Below are positions 24,980 to 34,329 of a DNA stretch of 64,000 bases, in pieces. Position 1 is the stretch's first letter. Every line of letters begins with the position of its first letter. The DNA is from Myoxocephalus aenaeus. Its lineage: Eukaryota; Chordata; Actinopteri; Perciformes; Cottidae. The stretch lies in NCBI GenBank assembly GCA_038501785.1, contig JBAMJR010000152.1:796001-860000 (forward strand), read 5' to 3'. Under the pieces are notes generated by a model that ran no database searches, was not told the origin of the DNA, and worked only from the letters and a program-made list of their open reading frames with translations. The translations under genes and the position numbers were made by a program.

Positions 24980-25430
24980 ATGGCACGTAAGGTTTACTAC
25001 GGAGGAAGCTGTGGCGGCGACGAGGACAACCCTGAAGGCTTTGACTCCCGCGACCAAGATGAATATGCAGACAGAAGGGATCCATTTGAAGATGGGTAAG
25101 TGTATTTAGATAGTAAACTTTGTGTTGCAATAGCATATTTATGCTAGCAGAGTGAGCACATTTAGCTGCTCCCTTTCTGCTTGAGTCTGGCGTCATGCAG
25201 ATACGCACGTAGTTTGTTTACGTTAGCCGTTAGCACAGTTAGCTCATGCTCTGATCATAGTCCCTGCTGGATCTCTGTTACGGGTTTTGGTGTGCAATCA
25301 TAACTTTCTTTCAGTGAACTTAGTAGTGATCAGTAGTCATTTATTTTACAGAGAGGGTTCACATCTGCAGCAGTGGACAACATGCAGCTTCGCTCCAGCC
25401 ACCAGCACCTACGCTGCCGTGGAAGACTGA
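24980..25430 (+). CDS. possible spliced small ORF inside the hAT-like element
   Basis: An ATG at 24980 opens 38 codons plus two bases, ending at 25095 before a consensus donor (GTAAGT, 25096-25101). The first residues are MARKVYYGGSCGGDEDNPEG, followed by a D/E/R-rich stretch. The next good acceptor (TTTATTTTACAG, ending 25351) joins in frame to an exon opening with GEGSHLQQWTTCSF and stopping at TGA 25428-25430. The second exon is also preserved in the duplicate copy at about 24360, but that copy has lost the first exon. I do not recognise the product. It may be the 5' end of a transposase-like or captured gene rather than a working gene. Confidence 0.25.
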
Positions 25431-26470
25431 CGACGACGCGGACACTGCTCACCAGGTACAGAGCTCAGCTGCACAGGTACACCTGTGAACTGTGTGAAGT
25501 TAGTATTGACTAGTAGTCATTTATTTTACAGAGGACTCACCACCACCAGCCCGGGTCTGTTTTCTATTTCTGAACATGTATATTGTGTAAATATATTTTT
25601 AATTTATAATACATATGTTTATTTTTTTTTAAAGAAAATGTTGTGGTGGTCATTTTTAATTTGCACACACCCCATGAAGCTTTATCTGAAGTATGAAGTC
25701 ATTTCTCAGTCCCATTTTTATCATTTTGGTGAAAGGTGTGACAGTCCACATTTCTGCTCAAAAAAACGATAATAAAAGATTTGGTTTTAGACATTTATTT
25801 ACATGTATCTACCTTTGTATTAATATATTTCACTGCTTTTGTGAACCTAAAACCTTTGGTAAACTAATTTCCATCACCAAAACCTATATACCACCTGAGT
25901 AAAGTTATGTTTTCACAAGAGATATGAAGAATTTCCAACAATCAAGATTACATTTTTCAGCTTTAGAATCATATTTTCTCTTTACACTTTTGCCTTATGA
26001 TAATGGTGCCTCATTATCAAGAGAGCTGAGAATGTCCTGCAATTCATGATGTAAAACATGGGTATGTATCTTATATGCAAGTGCCTTAAAAGGTGAATTT
26101 AAGAAATTATGTCAAATCGAGAAAATCGACTGAAAATGACCTCAGGGTTGCAAGAGTTAATCAGTGATTGGCTAAACTGCGTATTAGACCCGTCTTCCTT
26201 GGGCAAAATCGATCTTGCCCCACGACGTGCACTAGCAGCAGAGATGTGAAAGGGGCAGCTCAGAGGTGCATGAGCAGCGAGGACAAGCAGGAAAAGCATA
26301 TATCTTGCACAGATATCCTATTTTACAAATATACTGGGTATATTCCATAGCTCAAAAACACAAATATTGACAATTTGTATAATTTATTAATATTCTTATA
26401 ATTTTTAGTTTTGGTGGCTCAAGGTGGGTGGGGCCAAGCACCGTTGCCCTCTATTGGCCGGCCGCCACTG

Positions 26471-27204
26471 ATCATCTGCCTCATGAGAGTAGAAGACCCA
26501 TACCTCTTAAATTTGGTCGGGAGCCAGAATGCGGCGAGCTGAGGGAGCGTAAAGTAAGACTAGCTGTCACAGTGTCTCTCTGTCGCTCCTCTGCAGCGAC
26601 ATTCCCTATTCACCGTTCACCGTCCACCATTCATCATCTACCATTCACCATTCACCGAAAAAAATATAAACATCTGATCAAAAAGTAACCATGTTTTTAA
26701 AGTCATTGTCAGAACTGTAATGGTTTTATTATAAGTAGTCATATCAGCACTGGGTATCGGCAAGTACCCACATGTAAATAAGTAAAATGTTAAAATGTAA
26801 AATTGATTATTTTTATTGCGCTTTTCATTTTAAATCATCTTGATGGACTAGGAGCACAAACATATTGTTGGTTGTTAAGAAGCGACACGTGAGAGAAAAC
26901 TCTGCTCATTCCTCTGTGACAAAGATGTTTAAATGAGGAAAGTTAAAAGGACAGAGACTGACTGACAAATGTTCTTCTGCTCTCAACATGAACTCTGGAC
27001 TTTGTGGTGTTTCAGGAGGAAAACTGCCTCAGTTATACTTTCATATTAGTTTCATATTGTCACCATCAGCTTTGTATGAAACCCTACAAATAAGAAAGAA
27101 GAAAGTACTTTGTTCATTCTTGAAACAATAAATACTTTATTCACCATGTAAACCTTCAGTTTGTTCACATCTCATCAGTAAAGTCTATTAAATTAGTTTG
27201 ACCA
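26471..27204. other. non-coding stretch, no gene seen
   Basis: Contains near-repeats of CATTCACC at 26610-26660 and otherwise unremarkable AT-rich DNA. Confidence 0.4.
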
Positions 27205-28510
27205 ATTCAATTCAGTTTATTTTATATAGCCCAACATCACAAATACAAGTTTGCCTCGGAGGGCTTTACAATCTGTACACATAACATCCCTGTCCCGGGA
27301 CCTCACATCGGATCAGGAAAAACTCCCCTAAAAAGATAGTAAAAACCCTTTCACAGGGAAGAAACCTGAGGGAGAGCAACAGAGGAGGATCCCTCTCCCC
27401 GGATGGACAGAAGCAATAGATGTCATGTGGCCAGAATGAATAGCGTAGTTACAGCACATTCAATGAATATGACAGAAATTATTCATATAATGAGTAGTAG
27501 GCATGGTCCATGATCCAGATAATCCACGATCCATGAAGCAGAAGGCGGTAGAGAGGAGGAAGGTGGGGGGGGGGGGGGCATCAGCAGGGCCATGGCAGCA
27601 GGCAGGACCGGTTCCAGGCCGGTTCCATCAGCAGGGCCATGGAAGCAGGCAGGACCGGTTCCAGGCAGCCATGAATCCATGGCAGGGGGCAGGACCGGGG
27701 GCAGGACCCGGGGCAGGACCGGTTCCAGGCAGCCATGAATCCATGGAAAAAGAAAGTAGAGTTAGTAATGTGCATTGAAGAGACAATAGTTTATCCAGAT
27801 GGAAAGAAAGAAGAGGAGAGGAGAGGAGGAGTGAAAAGAGGAAGAGAAGAGGAGCGAAAGAGGAAGAGAAGAGGAGCTCAGTGTATCCTAAGATGTCCCC
27901 CAGCAGTCTAGGCCTATAGCAGCATATTTAGGGGCTGGACCAGGGCAAACCTGAGCCAGCCCTAACTATAAGCCTGAAACAGCCCTAACTATAAGCGCTA
28001 TCAAAGAGGAAAGTCTTACTACTAGTCTACTCTTAAATGAGGTGACTGTGTCTGCCCCCCGGACTGAAAGTGGAAGCTGATTCCACAGAAGAGGAGCCCG
28101 ATAACTGAAAGCTCTAGCCCCAACCTACTTTTTAAGACTCTGGGAACCACAAGTAACCCTGCATTCAGTGAGCGTAACGCTCTAGTGGGGTAATATGGCA
28201 CTATGAGCTCTTTAAGATATGATGGTGCATCACCAGTTAAGGCTTTATAGGTGAGGAGAAGGATTTTAAATATGATTCTCGATCTTACAGGAAGCCAGTG
28301 GAGAGCAGCTAGTACAGGAGTAATGTGATCTCTCGTCCGAGTCCTTGTTAGTACACGAGCTGCAGCATTCTGGATCATCCGGAGCAGCCTGATAATACGG
28401 AGTTACAGTAATCCAGTCTTGAAGTAACAAATGCGTGCATCAATGTTTCTGCATCGCGTTGAGACAGGATGTGCCGGATCTTTGAGATGTTCCTCAGGTG
28501 AAAAAAGGCA
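27205..28510. repeat. dispersed teleost repeat with internal G-rich minisatellite
   Basis: The wording from ATTCAGTTTATTTTATATAG through ATCCCTGTCCCGGGACCTC to the AGCCAGCCCTAACTATAAGC region resembles a repeat common in fish genomes, with the reverse transcriptase fragment at 28022-28378 at its right end. A G-run of about 15 (near 27564-27578) and a GCAGGACCGGTTCCAGGC-based minisatellite with CCATGG words (27580-27747) lie inside. The repeat name is uncertain. Confidence 0.55.
28022..28378 (-). pseudogene. LINE reverse transcriptase C-terminal fragment
   Basis: The minus-strand frame reads MIQNAAARVLTRTRTRDHIT, then PVLAALHWLPVRSRIIFKIL, then ALTGDAPSYLKEL. These are the conserved thumb/C-terminal words of teleost non-LTR retrotransposons (QNAAARVLTRT, HWLPV-RI-FKIL, APSYL). 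After LVVPRVLKSR the frame leaves the family consensus, implying a frameshift. No palm motif or start is present, so it is a dead 5'-truncated copy. Confidence 0.8.
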
Positions 28511-28582
28511 GTCCCTGAGACCAGAATCTCAGTTATGTAAAAGAATAATTCATGATTTCCTCATTGATTATGATCATGATAC

Positions 28583-28588
28583 TTTATT
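28583..28588 (-). terminator. poly(A) signal candidate for TRIM copy 1
   Basis: AATAAA on the minus strand, about 510 bp past the stop codon and close to the left edge of the duplicated block. The same signal is conserved in copy 2. Confidence 0.5.
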
Positions 28589-29098
28589 TTATAATACAAC
28601 ATAGTACATAATTTGTATGTTCTTTCAGAAGAAAAAAAAAACATTTAATATATCATGTAAAATAAATGTAGTTTAACTTAAAACTATCTTCACAAAGTAG
28701 TGAGAACTAAATATCTTTGATAAAAGAAGGTGATTTCTTTAAGACCCATGCAGAGGAAGAGACACAACAACAACAACAACAAATACATCAATAACAATAT
28801 TCATAAAACATTTAGAGCTCAGAGAAGTTTACATTTTCCTGCAGAGAAATATGAGTTCAGGTAAACAAAGATCATCATGAGCAGTGAGAGCCTCCATGAC
28901 TAAACAGACACAGGAAGGAGCGCCACCTCAAGAAACTCAAACATCTACACAACAATGATGACAAGACGTCAAAGTACCGCCCACAATGTTTGATTGACAG
29001 TTGAAGAACAATCAGCTCTCAAGAACAATGATGGAAACTAAATTATTTTAAGAATTAAAACACAGAATTTAACCTGCTGTCCCTTAAATCACTTCTGT

Positions 29099-30781
29099 CT
29101 ATTTGAGTTTACAGAACTCAGCAGTGTCTCCATAATCGTAATAAATCATAACTCCAGCATAGAGAGGCTGAGTGAATGTGGTCTGGACTCTGTGGAGGAG
29201 AGTCATGGTTTCAGAGACGCTGTAGAAGGACAGAATACCTGCTCTGTGATCCAGGTACACTCCTACTCTGGAGGACGGAGGACCAGAGACGGGAGTTTTG
29301 ATATTGTTGTACAAAAATGTAAAACTGTTTTTGTCACAATGTAATGCCCAAGATTTGTCATTGTATCCAAACTCACATTCTTTACTGATCCCTCTTCTTC
29401 TGATATTCTTGTATGAGCCTGCTACAGCAACTTCTGTCCCTTTCCACTCCACCTCCCAATAACAACATCCAGTCAGACTCTCTCTACTCAGGACCTGCCG
29501 ACAATTAGTGAACCTGTCTGTGTGACTAGAATAAGACTGTTGTTCCTTCATACATGTTGCTTTTCTGTTCCCCTCAGATAATAACAGATGTTTGTATGCT
29601 GTGTTTGGATCCAGAGTGATTTCACGTGAATACCTTAAGAATCCAGCTCTGGTCTTGGGCTCTGCTTGTGAATGTGACAGTAAAACGTCCACTTCAGTCA
29701 CTGCCAGTGAGACGTTTGTCCTCTTGTCCCTCAGGACGTCCTGTAGTTTATCTCTGACTTCTGACACAGCCGCCGTCACGTCCTCAAAGTAGCTCAGAGG
29801 ACGGATATGGATGCCGGTGGAGTCTGTAGATTCTCCGAGTGGTGACAGTGAGGGGTAGTTGTGTAGAAACTGGTTGTGATCCTCTGTGTGTGAGAGCAGC
29901 TTCAGCTCAGCGTCTTTCCTCTTCAGCTCAGCGATCTCCTGCTCCAGCTTCTCCTGAAGCTCTTTGACTCGACTCACTTTACTTTTCTGCCGGGATCTGA
30001 CCTGCTGCTTCACATCGGAGCTTCTGTTCTTCATGAGACGGATCAGCTCAGTGAAGATCTTCTTGCTGTCCTTCACCGCTTCATCAGCTGAGAGATTGAC
30101 GGCCTCCACCTCCTGATGGAGCAGCTTCACGTCCTTCTCTCTGTCCTGGATTCTCTGCTGGATGTTTAGTCGACTCCCCTCCAGCTCTCTCTGCCTCTCG
30201 GTCCTTTCTGCTGCAGCTGAGACTGTGTCGTGGCCTTTATGTTCCTCCACAGAGCAGAGGTAACAGATACACTGCTGATCAGTACGGCAGAACATCTTCA
30301 TCACCTCGTCGTGACGAGAGCAGATGTTCTCCTGGAGCTTCTTGGACGGGTCCACCAGCTTGTGCTTCTTTAATTGAGGTACGTCATAATGAGGCTGGAG
30401 GTGTTTCTCACAATAAGAGACCAGACAGACCAGACAGGACTTGATGGCTTTCCGTCTCCTCCCAGTGCAGACATCACAGGCCACATCTTCAGGTCCAGCA
30501 TAGCAGTGATCAGCAGCAGCAGCTTGGAGTCCAGTCTTCTTCAGCTCCTCCACTAAATCTGCTAACATGGTGTTTTTCAGCAGGACAGGCCTCGGTGTGA
30601 AGGTCTGCCTACACTGAGGGCAGCTGTGGAGTTTCTTCACATCCTCTTTGTCCCAGTGGGTTTCAATACAGTTCATGCAGTAGCTGTGTCCACAGGAAGT
30701 AGTCACCGGATCCTTCAGTAGATCCAGACAGATACAACAAGAGAAGGTTTCCCGATCCAGCTGAACTCCTTTCTGCTCCAT
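29099..30781 (-). CDS. TRIM-family E3 ubiquitin ligase (TRIM16/TRIM25-like), copy 1
   Basis: A single intronless frame of 560 residues with complete tripartite architecture. The RING is C3HC4 (C15, C18, C30, H32, C35, C38, C54, C57). A first B-box-like zinc site has C102, C105, C116, C119, C124, H127 and H131. B-box 2 has C154, H157, C165, C173, C176, H181 and H184. A Glu/Lys/Gln-rich coiled coil spans about 190-300. A PRY-SPRY (B30.2) domain runs from about 388 (LDPNTA) through LTGCCYWEVEW and SSRVGVYLDHRAG to the end. Family knowledge: the RING recruits an E2 for ubiquitin transfer, the coiled coil dimerises, and SPRY selects the target; fish have greatly expanded such genes, many antiviral or immune-regulatory. 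ATG at 30781 is the start shared with copy 2. All zinc ligands are present and no frameshift is seen, so it is probably functional. Confidence 0.95.
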   Translation of the reverse strand: MEQKGVQLDRETFSCCICLDLLKDPVTTSCGHSYCMNCIETHWDKEDVKKLHSCPQCRQTFTPRPVLLKNTMLADLVEELKKTGLQAAAADHCYAGPEDVACDVCTGRRRKAIKSCLVCLVSYCEKHLQPHYDVPQLKKHKLVDPSKKLQENICSRHDEVMKMFCRTDQQCICYLCSVEEHKGHDTVSAAAERTERQRELEGSRLNIQQRIQDREKDVKLLHQEVEAVNLSADEAVKDSKKIFTELIRLMKNRSSDVKQQVRSRQKSKVSRVKELQEKLEQEIAELKRKDAELKLLSHTEDHNQFLHNYPSLSPLGESTDSTGIHIRPLSYFEDVTAAVSEVRDKLQDVLRDKRTNVSLAVTEVDVLLSHSQAEPKTRAGFLRYSREITLDPNTAYKHLLLSEGNRKATCMKEQQSYSSHTDRFTNCRQVLSRESLTGCCYWEVEWKGTEVAVAGSYKNIRRRGISKECEFGYNDKSWALHCDKNSFTFLYNNIKTPVSGPPSSRVGVYLDHRAGILSFYSVSETMTLLHRVQTTFTQPLYAGVMIYYDYGDTAEFCKLK

Positions 30782-31041
30782 TTCACCTCTCAGTAATAGT
30801 GACTGAACAGTGACTGAACACTTGCTACAGTGAATAACAAATCCGCTCCCTCATTTCATGACATGTTATCTATACTTATCCTCAGACCTTTAGACCTGTG
30901 AAGAGGAGGGAACAAGCTAATACCTGGATAGGGGGGAGCTATCTGTGTTTGAGAGCAGGAGGAAGAGGGAGGGCTTATCAAGCTGTGGTTCATTCCAGGA
31001 AGAGGAGCAGCGCTGTGAATGTGAACTTTGTTCCCTCATTT

Positions 31042-31231
31042 ACAGATCTGCCATCAGCATGTCCTGATGCCAATATCCAAATCTATGCAGATGACACTGT
31101 AATTTACTTACATGGAAGCAAAATGGGACAAGTTGCAAATGAACTCACTAACTCCATGGTTCATTTAACTGCATGGTTAAAGCGATGCTGTTTACAACTT
31201 AATGTAACCAAAACAGTGTGTATGTTTTGAA
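31042..31231 (+). pseudogene. LINE reverse transcriptase fragment with catalytic YADD
   Basis: The frame reads TDLPSACPDANIQIYADDTV, the palm motif C of non-LTR reverse transcriptases with the catalytic aspartates, then LNVTKTVCMF before a stop. The flanking reverse transcriptase domains are absent. It begins within a few bases of the right edge of TRIM block 1, so the block boundary and the LINE junction coincide. Confidence 0.8.
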
Positions 31232-31608
31232 ACGTATGCAGAGGTCCTGCTGCAGGAAGAGGAGAGGGAGGGGGGTGTGGGGGATTAGGAGGGAACAGGT
31301 TCTGCACCTAACATGGTGGTCACTCCGACAGTTATTATCTCAGTGATCCCGGAGCATTTAATAATACTCACCGATCTGAGTATAATGCCTTTGGCCTTTT
31401 ATCTCACCCCTAGTTTGATCGTTAGGATTTTAGGAGATTATGGGTTTTCTCTAGCGTGTTTTCAGCTAATGCTGTAGGCCCCCATGATAGGCTTTAACTC
31501 ATCTCAACCCTTATCAAGTGAGTACGTATAACGTCTATACAATCTCAGTACCTATTTTGAACACTCACATTTTAGACACACTGCAAAGTTTTCAACCAGG
31601 GTCCTTAC
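31232..31608. other. non-coding stretch ending in the target duplication of the next hAT
   Basis: No coding signal. The octamer GTCCTTAC at 31601-31608 is the left target duplication of the element at 31609-34321. Confidence 0.5.
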
Positions 31609-31993
31609 CAGTGTTCCCTCTAAGCTGCGCGCGTGCGCGGCCGCGCAGGCCAGTCGAAGTGGCCGCGCAATAGATTTTTCAGACCTCGCAAACGATTTTT
31701 TTTCAGGGGTTAAAAATCTTTTTTGCGCCAGTGTTTCTGAGATAGGAGTGACCCATCTCCACAATAGAAGATCTTTGATGTGACGTGTCGAGTCTTCTTG
31801 GCCAATCAGTGTCCCGTTTCTCAACATGCGCTCTCTGTACATCCGCTAGCGCTCTGCCTCCGTAGGCACCCCCCACCCCCGCTGTCCTCCTCCGGGCGCC
31901 AGGAGTGAAGCTCGCCTAGAGCGCCACATGAGCTAGGGCCGGCGCTGTTTAGGCTACTCTTGGTGGGCCCTGCTCCAGCAGTTATAGGCTACC

Positions 31994-32197
31994 ATGGCGA
32001 AAAGAAAGGCAGAGCATGTGCCCCAGAAAAAGGTCTGCCTAACGTTTAAACATGAGTGGCTAGATGAAATAGTCCAAACTGACACAGGTAGGATGAAACT
32101 TTCAGACATATTTAAATATGAAGAAAGCAAATTCTGCTCGGAGGCAAAAGCGAAAGGAGAGTTCGCTCGTGGGAAAACGTGTTTCTCTTTTGGTTAA
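31994..32197 (+). pseudogene. truncated hAT transposase N-terminus
   Basis: An ATG in strong context (CTACCATGGCG) opens 67 codons starting MAKRKAEHVPQKKVCLTF. Lys-rich N-terminal residues, a KHEWLDEIVQ segment and a CSEAKAKGEFARGK stretch resemble the zinc-finger-bearing N-terminus of animal hAT transposases. The frame stops after KTCFSFG and the catalytic domain is missing. Position and strand fit the residual 5' coding part of the host element. Confidence 0.55.
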
Positions 32198-33056
32198 CCT
32201 GTTTTTCAGATGCTGTTCTTCAGAGACATGTGTCTTCCATAGGCCTGCAGACAAGATGAGCCACATAGCCAGATAGGCCTATCTCCCTCAATGACATTCA
32301 AATTACATGTTTTGTAGCCTAGTTTGTTGCAAACCACTCCAGTTATTAAATTGTTTATATAGGCTACCTTTAGGAAAAATGACACCATGTCAATTTAATG
32401 CCTATAATTATTGTTAAGCACTGCATTAGCATTTTTCTTTCAATGAAGTTCCACTTAAATGTTGTACCTGCTGAGAAATGACTAAACACCTTTGATACTT
32501 TTATTTTTTATATATATCATTATCAGTCATAACCAGTGGCGGCTGGTGACATTTTTTTTGGGGGGGGCGCAGTTGGGCGGCGCGGTTTAAATAGCACTCC
32601 ACAATGAGAAGAAAAGATGTTTGGAGTAGAATATTCTAAAAAACAAAGCTTTATTTCAAGAAAACACAGTGCTCAACAGTGTCCAATAACAACTATCAAC
32701 AAACTGTAACTTTGGGCATGAGAGGTTCAGAGCAGAATGGTTTAAGAAACATTCAATGTGGTGGCCAGAGCAACTTCAGGGAATACATTGACGTAGCATT
32801 CAAACTGGGGGCCCTGCAGTAAGGTGGCACTGGTGAGGTGGTCTTTGAAGGCAAAGCGTTCCCTGGTGTGTCCAAGTATGGTGTCACAAACCTACAGATA
32901 AATATATAGAGAGAGACAGAGACAGTAAGATAAGTTGTGGGGAAATATCTACTACAAACAGGCTTCATACTACAGACAAAAAACTATGTTTTGTGTGTCT
33001 TGATGGCTCAGCAACATAGACAAAAGGCCAGGAGCCACCTTGATGGCTGTAGCTAT

Positions 33057-33057
<1 letters not shown>

Positions 33058-33092
<35 letters not shown>
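33058..33092. repeat. (CA)n microsatellite
   Basis: Uninterrupted CA run inside the nested hAT-like element. Confidence 0.95.
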
Positions 33093-33096
<4 letters not shown>

Positions 33097-33369
33097 GGGG
33101 GTTGAATTGGTATTTTAGATAAAGTTATAGCCTGATATGATATCCACCCAAATCTAACAATGTCCAACATGTGTTCTGCTGTGGGAAAGATAAAACATTA
33201 AACTCTAACACAGGCATCTGCTGATTTTGACACTCACTTCTGCAGCAATCCTTCAAGCTCATCTTCCTTCACAGCCGGCGCTTCCTCGGCTGCTCAGAGC
33301 CACTGCACACGGAGCCTCCAGCTAGCAGCTCCGGTTAGCATGTAGCTTGGTGCATGTAGCTTCACTGCT

Positions 33370-33492
33370 TTAGTGCTGAATATTTAAATCCGGACGTTCG
33401 GGTCCCAACTCTTTCAGCCTCTTCTTGTCAACATCTGATCGTGGATTGAAAGGTGTTTCGCGTAGAGATACCACAGAGTTTTCAGTCGCCAT
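33370..33492 (-). pseudogene. remnant N-terminus of a ZMYM1-like hAT transposase
   Basis: On the minus strand ATG at 33492 opens 40 codons, starting MATENSVVSLRETPFNP and ending in KRLKELGPERPDLNIQH before TAA. The K-ELGP-PDL wording is typical of the segment preceding the zinc finger in the fish ZMYM1-like (TTF-type) hAT transposases. Everything downstream is gone. It supports derivation of this element by internal deletion from an autonomous hAT. Confidence 0.55.
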
Positions 33493-34329
33493 ACTAACAT
33501 AATCAAAGTCTCTGCTAGCTGTGTTGCTCGCGTAGCTACGTGGGAGCTATATGGATGTGAGGGAATGATAAAGGTCTCTGATTGGACGAATAGTCCAACC
33601 ACGTTGCAATAAGAAACGATGTCATTGGCTAGGGCGCAGATTCGTGCGCCCGAAGATTCACGTTTCATCCGCCAATGAGAAGCTGTCCTTGCCGTCACGA
33701 GGGTGAAATGTTTGTTAGCTTTCCATAGACACACATTGGGCCGGCGCCCCGAGAGGGGAGGGGCTTTTCTCAGTAATGATGAATGGCGATATATTATATT
33801 TAACTTAAGTGGTTGTTGACAGGGGCTTACGGTCTCCCACACACATGTAGCGCGTCAACACGGTATATTTCTTATTTAAATTATTTGATATATAATGTTT
33901 TTTGACAGTATATATTATATATATTTTTTCTTCTTTTTTTTTTTCATCGCAAAATTTTAGGAGGGGCGGCGCCCTAGCGCCCTCTATTGACGCACCGCCA
34001 CTGGTCATAACCAGTGAACCAGTCATAACCTCCCCTTATTGAAGTTCAACAAAGATCCTTTAAGTTCAACTAAACTGACTTGGTAAAACACCATCATTAA
34101 AATGTTCCCAAAATCCAGCCATTATAAAGGATATTGAATAAATATCAACCTTGTATACATATTGATGCATTTGCTGTCATCTCTTTGAATCCCCTATGGC
34201 TAACGCAGGCTTGTGGTCATTTTCGGCAGGTCGCGTGGTTGTGAATTGCTCACAGTGCTGAAATGTGCGCTCAGAAATAAAAGAAATTGCTCAGTGCCGG
34301 AAAAAATTAGAGGGAACATTGGTCCTTAC

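Larger units (their letters stand above)
23090..25605. repeat. direct tandem duplication inside the hAT-like element
   Basis: Copy 1 spans about 23090-24635 and copy 2 about 24628-25605. Matching landmarks: GACACTCTCTACG (23097 and 24630), GGCATCGGCGTGTCATATGA, ACTACACACCTGAGCTCTGA, GGGTTTTGGTGTGCAATC and CAGTGGACAACATGCAGCTT. Copy 1 carries the extra 687-bp element at 23592-24278. Copy 1 also lacks about 145 bp present in copy 2 (24967-25117), exactly the part holding the exon-like sequence. Scattered point differences show it is not very recent. Confidence 0.85.
22261..26470. mobile_element. 4.2-kb hAT-like element with perfect 8-bp target duplication
   Basis: The segment starts CAGTGGCGGCTGG and ends GGCCGGCCGCCACTG, so its outer inverted repeats share at least CAGTGGCGGC. 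It is flanked on both sides by the identical octamer ATCATCTG (22253-22260 and 26471-26478). CAGNG-type termini and 8-bp duplications are hallmarks of hAT elements. No transposase core is visible, so it is non-autonomous. Inside are TA and CA microsatellites, a tandem duplication (23090-25605), a nested 687-bp inverted-repeat element and exon-like pieces. The ends match the smaller element at 32534-34003, so both probably used the same transposase source. Confidence 0.85.
28546..31043. repeat. TRIM block 1 (duplicated with 40716-43189)
   Basis: Homology to block 2 starts at AATAATTCATGATTTCCTC (28546 and 40716), covers the whole 3' flank and TRIM frame, weakens just upstream of the start codon, resumes at GAGAGCAGGAGGAAGAGGGA and ends at TTCCCTCATTTACAG (31043 and 43189). 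Left of the edge the two loci are unrelated; right of it one runs into LINE sequence and the other into unrelated DNA. Confidence 0.9.
32534..34003. mobile_element. 1470-bp nested hAT-like element, perfect 8-bp target duplication
   Basis: It starts CAGTGGCGGCTGGTGA and ends GCACCGCCACTG, flanked by GTCATAAC on both sides (32526-32533 and 34004-34011). It sits entirely within the element at 31609-34321, so it inserted later. Its left terminus matches that of the 4.2-kb element at 22261 for about 15 bases. It is non-autonomous, with a CA microsatellite (33058-33092) and a minus-strand transposase N-terminal remnant. Confidence 0.93.
31609..34321. mobile_element. hAT-like element hosting a second hAT insertion
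   Basis: It starts CAGTGTTCCCTCTAAGC and ends AATTAGAGGGAACATTG, imperfect inverted termini of hAT CAGNG type. Perfect octamers GTCCTTAC flank it (31601-31608 and 34322-34329). Total length is 2713 bp, of which 1478 bp is the nested element plus its target duplication, so the original was about 1235 bp. The left terminus carries a palindrome-rich GC segment (GCGCGCGTGCGCGGCCGCGC). It retains only the start of a transposase frame. Confidence 0.9.

Noticed and set aside
28546..31043. TRIM block as a classic processed retrocopy
   Set aside because: No poly(A) tail or flanking target duplication is visible, although the edges lie near the transcript limits.
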